Below, one piece after another: positions 24,310 to 35,285 of a stretch of DNA of 64,000 nt. Positions within the stretch are counted from its first letter, which is position 1. Every line of letters starts with the position of its first letter. A program made the translations under genes and the position numbers. Source of the stretch: Ischnura elegans (Eukaryota; Arthropoda; Insecta; Odonata; Coenagrionidae); NCBI RefSeq assembly GCF_921293095.1, contig NC_060259.1:7936001-8000000 (forward strand). Direction: 5' to 3'. The notes beneath the pieces are model-generated. The model had not been told where the DNA came from. It worked only from the letters and a program-made list of their open reading frames with translations, and made no database searches.

Positions 24310-27300
24310 ACCACTTAAGACTAATGATTCTACAATATTTGTGTAAAAATACCGCGTCATTTCATCAAATATTAAATTCGTCGAATAAGGACTTGATACA
24401 AATGTCTTTCTGTAACCTTCCGTCCCTCGTCTATGTGCTATGAAAGCACACCGACAGTAGTACGCAAAAAGGAGGACGCGATCAGCGGCCAGAAACCTCA
24501 CTTCTTACATTTATCACTTATTTCTATTCAATAACAACAAGCATGGGGTGGCAAAAATGTACTTAAGCACGAATAAACGATGCAATCGTTAAGTTTCGCA
24601 AATATACTCGTTCACCTGATCACCGATTAACCTAATTGCCAATGTGATTCGAAATACAACGGCCCACGGAATCGTATGCAAATGCAGCTTAATACATTGA
24701 CGACTCCACGATGGTTGACAAAATAAATCATGGGCAATTCCTTCGGCAAAATTCGAGGGAAGGAGTGTAAGGGGGGGCGGGAGGTGCGAGGGCGCACTCT
24801 CCCACGGCCGCAGAGGGATCGCCGCTTTAGCATTTGATATGCAAATGGCGAGGGAGAGAAAAGACGAGCCAACGGAGCCTCTTAACCATTCCTCTCTTCA
24901 CGTCAAACAAACAGCAATTCGAAAAGCCGAGAAAAAAACAAGCAAGTGCACGCAAGGTGACTTGCGCGCGACCCACGCCCATCTGATATCGGAGGCTGAG
25001 ACAAAAACCACAATCGAGGAAGCGGCAGCAATCTCCATACAATGTTCATCGATCCCCTCGGCCACAAACGCACCTTCATTTGTACTTGTCAATGCTACCA
25101 TTATTTCTCGCGCTCGGCCGTCTCAAAGGAGCAAGAACAATCGCCCCGTATAACTGCCAGGGCGGGGGACGAGAGGCCTCGTGAGATAACAATTAGGGGA
25201 TAAACCTGTCAGCGTGGAGAGCAGCGGTCTCCCACGCGGAATGTGGAAAGGACGCAAAAGCCGCCGTGCACATTCTAGAGGAAGAATGGGCCCCAACAAA
25301 TGTCCACACGGCCAACTCTCCGCAATTCCTTCTCCATCGCTACGCAACATTCCGCAGGCCGGCTTCGGGGGAGGAGAAGACGCTACCTACTACCTGTAGT
25401 CCTTCCAACGAATTAAATCATCTGGGCATTTAACCCTACAACCAATGGGAAGCGCTGCCTCACGAGTCCCTTCCGTTAAGGCACAGTGGGATGGGTAGCT
25501 TCAAAGTGATTTTCAATATTAAGATTATCTGAAGTTATTTCGAAATGTTCAAGAAAACCTCTGATCACATAAAACAATAACGCATTTTATTATTTTTAAT
25601 TTCAGATGGGTAACCAAAAGAGAATCGTTACTGACAACAATGGACGCATTATATGTGCTTACGGACGAAGTTCACGGTGACGCTTATGCTCAGCCGCAAT
25701 TAAATTAAGTGAGGAACTTAGTTATCTAATAACCGATCCGAAATCTGCACAAATATTCCCAGAGAAATAGAGATATCTAGCGAGATATTTCTCAAATTTT
25801 ATCTACAACCCAATTCCTTCATTGCCGTTATTATCATCCGGATTGGAAAGATAAAATTGCCGTCAGACATCGTTTTGCATAACTTAAGCATAAGTATTTG
25901 TAGATTAATAAATGTATGCTCTTTTAATATATCATTTAACGGATGATTATGATTACTGACGTTAGTAAAACCTCATATTTTGCGACTTGCGGCCCCGATC
26001 ACTTGTTCATAGCAATGTTAGGGGCAAAATATAATTGCAACCTAAATTAAAGCCAGCACTATCGATTATACGCATTTTAACATAGTCAACACAGTTAAAG
26101 GCAAAACGTTCGTACGGGATGGTACGCAGTTATCATATTCAAATAATGGCAATTATCTGAGGCTTACCCTGCTGTCGAAACTAAATGGATTCTTACGAGT
26201 GGTTATTTCTCATAAAAGATATTGTTACTCATCCTTTATACATTTAAAATAACATAGAATTAAAAACACACCACAATCAAAAGATATGTATGGATTTCGT
26301 ACACACCCATTAGTACGACGTCTACAACAACCATTGAAGCTGTTATTATACCAATCCGTGAGCGCAATTGAGATGACAAACATTTCAACGAAAGAAAGAT
26401 AATCAATACTTATGAAAGCATTAAGAAGAAAATCCGAGTTTAAAGGATACTGATTATACACCAATGAATATTAATAAAAGAGCAAATAAAGTAGATACAG
26501 CGAAAAAATACGTTCAATAATCATGAAAGCGAACCTCAAATCCCATTTCAAAGGTCGGCGACCGCAGGAGATTCATATTAATGGTAATCAGGCATGTAAA
26601 CGTAGCATAAGTATGTAAAGTTGATTTCCTCTGCATTTTAATGAATGTATCAACAAATAATTGAACAAACCTTCTCGCATTCCCGATAAATGAACGAAAT
26701 ATTACTATTATAATTCCCTGGCAGTAATATAGAGAGGTGTGGGTTCGTAATCCGCCCTGGCCGGGATTACCTCCACCTATGGAAAGTAAATATTCGGTCA
26801 ATTGTATCGACCGGCTTCGACATCTACTACGCCGAAATCGGTTGGGTTAAATAAACGCTGTGTGGCAAATAACTAAGTCGTCTTTACTCCCTCTAATATG
26901 AGGGTATTCCAGTAACGTGAGCCAGTGAAAACGATATCAAAGCAATCTTAAGATCGAAGTAGATACGGAAGGAATTGGTCACGACGCAGCCTCCGCGTTT
27001 ACCGTTTGAGGCAGAAAAGATCACGGGCCACACAACTTACTTGGATACGGTAAAGATAAGATTAATTTCGGTGAGGGACCTCTGCCAATATATGATCAAG
27101 TCAAGGCGCCTAATGTACAAAAAAAGATATCAATTAGGGCGAGCTATTTCTAAAAATACCACCTCAACTCACTACCTCCATGGTTATCTTAAAATCACAA
27201 CTAATGAACTGAAAAAAAAACAAGGAATTTGTGTGGAGAAGCATTTCTCAACAATGTTATAGCCCTTAGAAAATGTAAATAATTCGTACGTGATACGGTA

Positions 27301-27512
27301 TGACGAGTTTACTGCTTAAGTGATGGCATACATTCCTCAATAAAAACCGAAAAAATACTTTCTTAGTGCAATCCCGCAAGTTTACATTCACACGATTTAC
27401 AGGACATCACATTACAACGCCTTTAATTCTTTAGCACATGTAAGACTTATCTTCCGTTCATTTGATTGAAATCGGAGAGGAGAGCAATCAACATTTTATG
27501 ATGTTGCCTTTC
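24310..27512. other. Stretch without a recognised gene
   Basis: GC-rich patch at 24.7-25.4 kb and AT-rich DNA elsewhere. Near 26.72-26.76 kb there is a degraded B-box-like sequence. No gene was recognised. Confidence 0.4.
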
Positions 27513-27533
27513 GGGGGGGGGGGGGGGGGGGGG
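27513..27533 (+). repeat. Homopolymer of 21 G
   Basis: Uninterrupted G from 27513 to 27533, followed by AAAGG. Long mononucleotide G runs are rare and can form G-quadruplexes, and they are prone to length errors in sequencing and assembly. Confidence 0.95.
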
Positions 27534-29491
27534 AAAGGTCCATTACCCATCAATGACGCCTCCGGAAGATCACATGGCTCGGGGAACAGAAAATATGGAC
27601 GACCTCAGGAGGACAACGAGGAGTCGCTAGGTGCAGAAAGAAGAATGCATTTCAAGCGAGATACGTCGATGAACGGCAGTCAACGTTTCATATGAAGACG
27701 CGACCAGTTACGATAAAAAACTGGGAAACTTTATTCAACAGTAGATAACTTAGAAGGATCAAAAAGTGGACCCGTGGAGTACTATACGTCGGAACAAATT
27801 CGTCATCGAGCTACACGCAAATAATAAGGCTACCCTAGAAATTTATCATTAGTACATCATAGCGCGGAGTCGCCAGATTCTTAAGTAAATCCCTTCAAAA
27901 AACCCACCCAGCGGCCACTCATAAGGAGCTTCGCTTAGCATACGCTTCCAGCTGCGAGGAATAAATACTGATAGCCAAGCTCACTCACGGGATGGAGACC
28001 ATAGATAACCATTCTTTTGCCCTCCGCCAAAGCAAATAAATGCAGAAATCGTTGGACCAATCAAGAAGACCACGATGCAAGTGTCTTCTGCGGTGCGGAG
28101 GGAGTGATTCCGATGGGCACCCGATGACGAGAAATGGCCTCTGAACAACAACTTATCTGGAAGGAAAAAGGGCCGAGGAGGGGAAATGGAAACTGTTTGA
28201 CGAGAGGAGTAGAGAAAAGCATTGAAGCGGCTCGAAGGCCAAGAATCGTCGGAAGAAGAAGAGGGCAAAAGACCAACGGCAAAAGGGAAGCGTCTACCAT
28301 GGAATCGGGTCACACACGACACATGAAAATGGAATAACATCCACGCTCTAAAGAGCTATAGCACATTAAATCAAAGTCGCTAAATTCATAGAAATCATTA
28401 AGAACATTTAGGCATAATTTTTCGCACCAGGCGAGCATAAGCGAGGGTAAAGTACACGCCTCAACACTAAAGAAGAGAACAATGGATTAAGGTGACAGGA
28501 TAATCTCATGGATGCTGAATATCCGCATACAACACACACGACCGCAACGAGAATGGAGTGGAGCTGCGTTTCTTTCGCTCTCTGCACCGAAGTTCCGCGA
28601 GGTGCAGGCTAGGCGCATAGGAGAGAGAGAGAGAAGGAGAGAGAGCGAGCAGCAGCACGAAAATGGAAACTCAAGCGGCGCATCTTTCCACTTTGCTCCG
28701 GTCATCACAGCTGGCAGCAGGCCTCGCGGAACGTAAGAAAGAAAACGCCTCTCCGGTCAATTAATCATTAAGCCGTATAAATTACACATTGCAAACTAAA
28801 TAATGGCAATTAAGAAAAATTCGATCGATTCCATTCGATGAGGCTACGGATTTCGAAGTGACCGTAGCTCACATGAAATGCGAATAAAGTGAATTGAAGA
28901 GGCAGATACTTTGTGGAGATCCATCTTCTATATTATTTCTACTGTATAGATACGTTTTCTCAACTTATACGCAACCAAACTCTACAAATGAGGTACCAAA
29001 ATGCACAGAATTTATCAGAGAACATGCGACGGCATATCTTACTTCCTAAATATTGCTATTGTTTCCTAAAATTGGTTTTTTAATAAATAAAAAGAATAAA
29101 TAAAAATATCGGCGCACAAACTGATACATTTGTTCATTTGCAACAATATCTCGCATTCTTTAAATAACTTTTATCAAAATGCGGCTGATTCCACATTCAA
29201 GTCTCCTGTTGATGAGTAAGTATGAGTCGTCATGTGCGTTTAACAGAGGATAGTGTAATTACTTCCAATGTTGTGTTTAAAGAGGTCCTCCGACCTCAAT
29301 TTGTACATGAACGTTCCAATTGAATTTGTACATAAGACCCTGCCATTTTTTCTACATTTTAAAATTAGAAACGCGCCTATCCCTTAGTGGACCTGCATTG
29401 AAAAGAGCGGGGGAAGCCCACTGGGAGCGGGCGCATCACGCTCGTTGTAAGAATAAAGTAAAACCCATCCCGAAGTTCGCTCTGAGAAGAT
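27534..29491. other. Stretch without a recognised gene
   Basis: Contains a purine-rich (GA)n stretch at 28619-28650. Overlapping short frames near 28.0-28.7 kb have low-complexity composition. No gene was recognised. Confidence 0.4.
28619..28650 (+). repeat. Imperfect (GA)n microsatellite
   Basis: AGGAGAGAGAGAGAGAAGG followed by further GAGA units. It could act as a GAGA-factor-type binding stretch, but nothing nearby supports a promoter. Confidence 0.75.
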
Positions 29492-29562
29492 GGCTTGGTG
29501 GTGTAACTGGTAGCACGCCTGACCGGCAATCGGGAGATCAGGGTTCGAATCCCGGCTAAGTC
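29492..29562 (+). tRNA. tRNA-like gene, formal anticodon GGC (Ala); probably a SINE head or tRNA pseudogene
   Basis: The 71-nt sequence folds into a cloverleaf. The acceptor stem GGCTTGG/CTAAGTC has 7 pairs with two G-U. The D arm is GTG..CAC, the anticodon stem CCTGA/TCGGG, and the loop CCGGCAA. The variable loop is 4 nt and the T arm CAGGG-TTCGAAT-CCCGG has one A-G mismatch. The anticodon would be GGC. Position 33 is C instead of the near-universal T, and GGC alanine tRNAs are normally absent in eukaryotes, so a functional tRNA is unlikely. There is no CCA. TTTTTT follows about 7 nt after the end and could terminate Pol III. The best reading is the head of a tRNA-derived SINE. Confidence 0.6.
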
Positions 29563-31178
29563 AAATATTTTTTCATGGCGAACTTCATCCTTTGGTGTAT
29601 TTAACTTTGCACCCGTGCGCGTGACTGCGTACAAAGTCACTTGTTCCTTCAGTGCTATAAAAAACTTCATTTTAACAGAGTCGGCATTTTTCACTGCACC
29701 GTAGCATTATCAAGACTAACGGGATGCGAAGATAAGAGGATTGAGCCATGAAATGAGCCAAACATTTCTTGCGAGCGCGCAATCTCGTAACTTCAACCAC
29801 GGCGGGCCACCTTCAACAAGAAGATATCGGTGACTGAATATTATGACACGAATGTTGCTATTTTCCGTCAGTTCTTAACCTCATTCCGAGATACGTAACC
29901 GTAGAGGAAAAATTATCAATCTGAAAACTATAATTTCGAGAATTCAAAATGAGGCACACTTTTCTTACGGCAAGATCCTTGCCGGAAAATGGAACCAAGA
30001 AAACTACAACTACTATGTAAATTTGGATGAACTCTGAAAGCATGGGGAATATAATTTCCCTGACATGGCGGTTTTCGAAAACTCTTTCCTGTCAACGACA
30101 CACTAATCACCAATTTCATAACCTGTCAGTGTTACACACAGTGTAGCAATTAAAATAATTACATTGCATTAATTGATAAAAAAAGAGAACAGGCATTATC
30201 ACATTATCCGTATATTTACAAATACATAATACAAAGGAGGAAACACTGTAATACCACTTCCAAAAAATGTCTACCTTACATGTTCCCAACGAGGTGGTGC
30301 ATTGAACTCTGAAATACCCCAGAGAGAAACCGCAGTGATCTAGAACAGGTCTGCTGACCAGTTCCCTAACATGAGCAGTAAGAGAAGAATATCCAATAAA
30401 CCAAAGAAAAATACTCAAACAGAACATTCTGCAATGGAAAAATTTTATTGGGGGGGATCTAACTTTCCGGGGAAATTGGAACTAATTCAAAAAATATCAC
30501 TCGCTTTCGCTTTGCTCTGGGCGCCGTTCGCTTCAAAAACCGATTCCACTCGAGAACACACGACGAATGCACCGGAAACGCGATTTCCCCGAGGATCCCG
30601 GATTAATGGACACCCTGCCCACTGTACAATAATCTCGACCTGGTTCCCTGGATTAATCTTACAAATCTGTAGTGTATTAGAAATCCGTAAACTCCTCACG
30701 CTAATAAAATAATACTAAAATAATAAGACCAATCATAAATTTCCACGGGAGATAAATGACCAGATGTCAAGTTGCGGCTCCTCAGATTTCAAATTGCCGT
30801 TCCAGACGCAAAACATAATTACATGACTTTATTTTTAAAACTCAAAGAAATATTGCTAACAGGATAAAAACCATGACTCCATGAAGGAGAGAGGATAAGG
30901 CGTCTCTGTTATGAATACATTGCGGGTCGTCAAATAAAAGCACAGTCGAGATGTAGCTGCACAGCTGGTTGCATAACTTTGGATGGTAAAAGTTGCCGAC
31001 CCCGGTCCAAGGGGCCAATGCCGAATGGTGACCACTCCAGTGCACACAGTCAAGTACCCTACATTGCGTCAATCACTCATTGTAATTATTGTATGCATGG
31101 ACTATCACAAGAAGATTTTAAAAACGGATGACATTTGGGGAAGTCCACCGATCCACCTGAACTGACATGATTTAGTCA

Positions 31179-31243
31179 AGTCCAAAAGCACCATTTTCTC
31201 TGTCCGAAACGAAGAGCTATCGGACAGAGAAAAAGACTGGACT
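31179..31243. repeat. Hairpin with 14-bp perfect stem
   Basis: TTTTCTCTGTCCGA (31194-31207) pairs perfectly with TCGGACAGAGAAAA (31220-31233) across a 12-nt loop. A second outer helix AGTCCA/TGGACT (31179-31184 with 31238-31243) extends it beyond an asymmetric internal loop. Confidence 0.8.
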
Positions 31244-31469
31244 GAAATGAGGAGCAGCCCAATCGAATGTGAATTGCCGACTGCGAAGGAAACTGCGCAT
31301 CCTGTGGCAAGATGAGGAGCAGGGTCGCAGGCGGCGGCCCGCCACGCCGATGGCGCAGGAATTCGGCTCTTAAAAGTCGACGAGGAATCGACTTAATTTC
31401 ATAAGGTAATAAAAAGTAACTGGTTCCTTGGGCGGGCGGGACACGCTTCCCGAGCGGATGGATGTGGCT

Positions 31470-31588
31470 GGGATGGATGGGATGTGGCGATGGAGGTGGG
31501 ATGGATGGGATGTGGCGATGGAGGTGGGATGGATGGGATGTGGCGATGGAGGTGGGATGGATGGGATGTGGCGATGGAGGTGGGATGG
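31470..31588 (+). repeat. 28-bp minisatellite, 4.25 identical copies
   Basis: The unit starts GGGATGGATGGGATGTGGCG and repeats at 31470, 31498, 31526 and 31554 without visible change, plus 7 nt. Because 28 is not divisible by 3, every frame on both strands stays open through it and yields spurious Trp/Gly-rich or His/Pro/Ser-rich peptides. Confidence 0.95.
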
Positions 31589-32911
31589 TCAGAGGGACGG
31601 AGAAGAGAAAGGCACAGACGAAGATTACACGATCAATGAGGCCTCTCCACACGTCACGCATATTTTTTACTAACATTTACGTGATGATACAGTTAAAATA
31701 CGAGAATATAGGGTAAACCAAATATTAAAGCTGCATCAGTCTCCCATCAAATTCTTAATCCCATTATGTCGACAATCATATTCGCATATTCAAAGTGACC
31801 TGAAAAATGAGATCTTAGCGTACTCCTGCCTTATAATCCACGGACTGATAAAAAAGGGACAGAAAGTAGACGATAGACAAAGAAATCGACCAATAATTAA
31901 TGAATGGCTTTATACTTGCACCTTGGAACGGTTACTAAGCAGAACATTTCACACAAGAAGGAGCTGATTTAACAAATGGATGTTCTTCTACACATTACAT
32001 TCTGGGACACTTGTCACATAAATACGAGACCCACACCATATTTTACGGCAGTCGATAGAAAACTCTCGTTTATGCAGCGCAAAATCATATTCCAAAATCA
32101 TCAGCAAAAATGGCGACGGAACCCTTCAAAGCCGAGCACGGAGGTGAAAAATAAAATTTGAGGCAAAAATGAAAAAAAACGGCACTTGAGGGCTCACTGG
32201 CGATCAACTCAACGACTATGCTGTCGTTCAAAGACATCCGATGCGTGGCTATCTTTCGCTTCACGACGGTCTCAAGCATTCCCAAGACGCAGAAACACTA
32301 GCACGAATAAAACTCCTAGACTAAGCTTGTTTCAATGCCCTGCACTGCGCCATGCGAACGACATTCGAATTGCCATTTCACATCGCCGAGAAAATAAAAG
32401 ATAATCACAATTGTACATCCCATCGCACACCCCTCTTAATCAAAGCATCATTTACCGCAGAGGAATAATTGCTTATTTTAGGAAATGAAAGCATAACAAC
32501 TGAAGCTTAGCCACAAGATAATAATAATCTTAATTGACATTGAAATGATTTTCTTGGGCGCCTACTCGTGAGGCATTCCCATTCACGTTGAAACAGCTCG
32601 GTCAATCGAAATATCTTGGATGGGGCGGTTGGCAGGCGCAAGTAGGCACACGCAGATAATTTGCTGAAAGGCACGGAGGAAAAGATTGAATTGCTTTCAC
32701 AGGAACCCTCACACCGATAGCGATATGGCCGTCAAACTCTGAGGCGCAGCATGGAATCAGCTCACGGATCGTCTTCAAGATGGATATAGATTAACTAAGG
32801 ACAAGACACGCTTGTTTCCCTCTTAATTAGTCGAAAAACCAACTATCACGGTATCATGAGCCTTAACAATGATGAATTGAAGGATAACCACTACAATGGC
32901 CGCGTGACTAT

Positions 32912-33103
32912 GAAGGCCTCGGTGGCGGCGAGGTGAAGTCCCTGCCTGCCACACATAAGGCCAAGGGTTCGAGTACCACCTGGGTAGTTTACCTCTCTCC
33001 AGGGCATGGCGGTTCGTGTACGATCTATTACTAATTTCAAACCCCCCATTTAAAAGGCCAATGGTGTTGTTTCCGGTGTTACAAAAATAAATAAAAATTA
33101 AAC
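32912..33103 (+). mobile_element. tRNA-derived SINE
   Basis: An A-box-like TGGCGGCGAGGT (32922-32933) and a B-box GGGTTCGAGTACC (32967-32979) form a tRNA-like head. A non-tRNA body follows (CCTGGGTAGTTTACCTCTCT and on) and an AAATA-rich tail (33081-33103). Head, body and simple tail in this order is standard SINE structure. The family was not identified. Confidence 0.7.
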
Positions 33104-33905
33104 AAAGGAAGGGGGCGAAAATGCTTCCTACAACATGACAAGGTTGATGCAAGCACGCGCCACTATGAGACAAAGGTATCTACCACTTGTGATTAGATGC
33201 AAATCACACACTCCCATAATTTTCCCATTCACTGGGTCAATTAAAAGAAGTGCGAACCCAGAGACCCACACACAGCTAAAATATTTGCGGAATAAATCTG
33301 TAAGATGCAAATCTTCCTTGGGGTCGTCATTACGATAACAGAAGATTCTGAAATCATCACTGGAAATAAGAAATTTTCGACAAAAGGAAAACATTCAGTA
33401 AAGCATATTCTACACTTGGAGAGAAAATTTACTCAGATTAACCCTAAATTCGTCTCAAAGATTTAATGGACTAAAAATTCAACGGTCGTCAGAAAGTACA
33501 CCGCAGTATATTCATTACAAGTTCATATGAGACATTAATCCAAAATTTATCCGTTGCAGTTCCAGCCGATGCCGGGACGGGCGCGAAATATTTTCGTTGA
33601 CTTTTCTGCTTCTGGCATGGAAAGCAGGGAAGTTCAACAGGATAGGGGAAATTTTTTCTCAAGCATTTGCGACACCTATTCTTGTAGTTGTTGCTAAATA
33701 TAATATTTGTAGCCATAAAAATGCATAACTCAGCCATGAATTTCCAATTTACGCTATATTGCCTTTCCTTATGATAACTAAATGTCAATTTCTAATGATT
33801 TTTATTTTCGGTCGAAGTGTTATTAGAAAAACAAATGAAGGTGACATCCGCATCCTCTCAAGTGAACTGTGTTGTTGTTTCGGAGTTCTGTAGTGAAATC
33901 GAAGA

Positions 33906-34013
33906 ATGTCGGCATTTGCCAGCGTGTATCGCATCGTAATAGATCTTCAAAATTTGGAGTATAGTAAGAAATACGTTACTGTTGCGCAGTTAAGGACTGC
34001 CCTTCCAAGGGCT
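33906..34013 (+). CDS. Small two-exon gene, coding exon 1 (51-residue protein in total)
   Basis: An ATG at 33906 opens 36 codons (MSAFASVYRIVIDLQNLEYS and on) up to a GTAAGT donor at 34014-34019. Joined in phase 0 to the exon at 35160, it predicts a 51-residue soluble protein with a basic, helix-prone middle and no signal peptide or membrane segment. Without splicing at this donor the frame stops at TAG 34041-34043, just before a stronger CAG|GTAAGT donor at 34048; that alternative would give a 45-residue product. A second ATG at 33835 opens an overlapping 34-codon frame that stops at 33937. I do not recognise the protein. Support comes from both splice sites, a polyadenylation signal and the CpG pattern: CpG is kept around the first exon and lost from 34.06 to 35.29 kb, as in methylated insect gene bodies. 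Confidence 0.5.
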
Positions 34014-35159
34014 GTAAGTTTTTCTGTTTTCCTCGACAAGTAGCCAGGTAAGTCTCGTTCATTTTCATTGCACCTGCTGTCATGTGTTGTGAAATACTTC
34101 TCAAGAACGTAGTTGTTGGATGTTTAAATTTGGGTAACTTAATCCAACTCTTTAGAAGAACAGTGACATTTCAGTTTATTTCCTCTCAATTGATAAAGAC
34201 ATATCTTTCCCGTGGAGCAAGTATAGGACTGTTAAGAATGATCAATCCAAATGTAGTTCATCTGCTTGAAGCGATTATTATTAAATTCCAAGGATCTCGA
34301 AAAAGGAATGCATAATTTTTACTATGCTTAGTTAACTTCCATCCTTCGCTCGTCACATTGTTTTTATGCTTCTATGTGCTTGCTCCAAACATCCAAATTC
34401 GGTGGTTTGAAGTTACTATGTATTAGAATTACTGTTTAAATCTATTTAAGTGAAATCATTTTTAATTAATGCCTTTATTTTTCACTTATCTACACCAAAT
34501 TGTTTTGTTAGTGAAGTTAACTTTATGAATTTTTGTGTTGGTGTCATGTGAATCTTTCTATAATTTTAACCTGGTATTGAAATACTCTTAGTAACACTCT
34601 AAGATAATTTTCGTCTAAGAAATTACTGAGCTGTATTTCTAGTTCCTTAAAAAGTTTTGAATGATCGCATCATCCATGCTGCCATTCAGAGGCGTAACTA
34701 GGACTACGCTTTGGGGGGAGGGGATAGCCTGGGGTGGCGATTCCCCACCTTCGTTGGGGAAATTTTTTAAAGAATAGCATGCCTGGAAATACATTTCACA
34801 TAATTTTCGCACTAAAAAATTGACCATATGCAGACGCAGTTATTAAATGTCAAAACTAGACAATTTTTTTAGCTTCTCTGAGGTTTTGGGGGGGATCTAT
34901 CCCCCTTTCCCCCCCTATAGTTACGCGTCTGTTTCCATTTTTGTCTTACAGAACTGATTTTTGTGGATATCGTCTAAAAATTGTTTAACAGTGCAATACT
35001 CATTTATGGCCAATTCACTCAGCTAATTTTGATTGAAAGTCCTTGCATTTCTCATAACTTTCTTGTGTTTTTCATAGGGAGGTGTAATTTCCTTTAATTT
35101 CTGAAACATTACAAGTGATGTACTCTAATTGTGTTTCTTTCTGTTCTTTCTTTATCCAG
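34014..35159 (+). other. Intron of the small gene
   Basis: The predicted intron has a GTAAGT donor and a TTCTTTCTTTATCCAG acceptor with a good pyrimidine tract. It is AT-rich, CpG-poor, and carries a 245-bp hAT MITE. Confidence 0.5.
34687..34931 (+). mobile_element. hAT-type MITE, 245 bp, in the intron of the small gene
   Basis: The left end CAGAGGCGTAACTAGGAC and the right end, read in reverse, CAGACGCGTAACTATAG form terminal inverted repeats. Flanking 8-mers CTGCCATT (34679-34686) and TTTCCATT (34932-34939) match at 6 of 8 positions, consistent with an aged hAT target duplication. G-rich and C-rich tracts next to each end are complementary. Confidence 0.85.
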
Positions 35160-35207
35160 GAGTTGATGAATCATTATTCAGAACTTCATCATGAAAAAAA
35201 TATGTAG
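35160..35207 (+). CDS. Small two-exon gene, coding exon 2
   Basis: After the TTTATCCAG acceptor, 15 codons (ELMNHYSELHHEKNM) run to TAG at 35205-35207. The phase matches the exon ending at 34013. The tail is rich in His and Glu. The 3' untranslated part continues to the polyadenylation signal at 35261. CpG-containing DNA resumes right after that signal, which agrees with the transcript ending there. Confidence 0.5.
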   Translation, partial: ELMNHYSELHHEKNM

Positions 35208-35260
35208 CACAGAACTATTCGGCTAAGTTTGTTATTCTCATGAATAATGTACTTATTGAC

Positions 35261-35266
35261 AATAAA
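35261..35266 (+). terminator. Polyadenylation signal AATAAA of the small gene
   Basis: AATAAA is followed by a T- and GT-rich stretch (ATTTTTGTCTTTTTATC) within 25 nt, the usual downstream element. Confidence 0.6.
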
Positions 35267-35285
35267 TATTATTTTTGTCTTTTTA

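Noticed and set aside
26709-26790. B-box-like GGGTTCGTAATCC with a following GGGATTACC
   Set aside because: Resembles a SINE head, but no A box, body or tail is visible.
31176-31676. 166-codon minus frame and two plus frames with repeated peptides
   Set aside because: Produced by the 28-bp minisatellite, which keeps all frames open.
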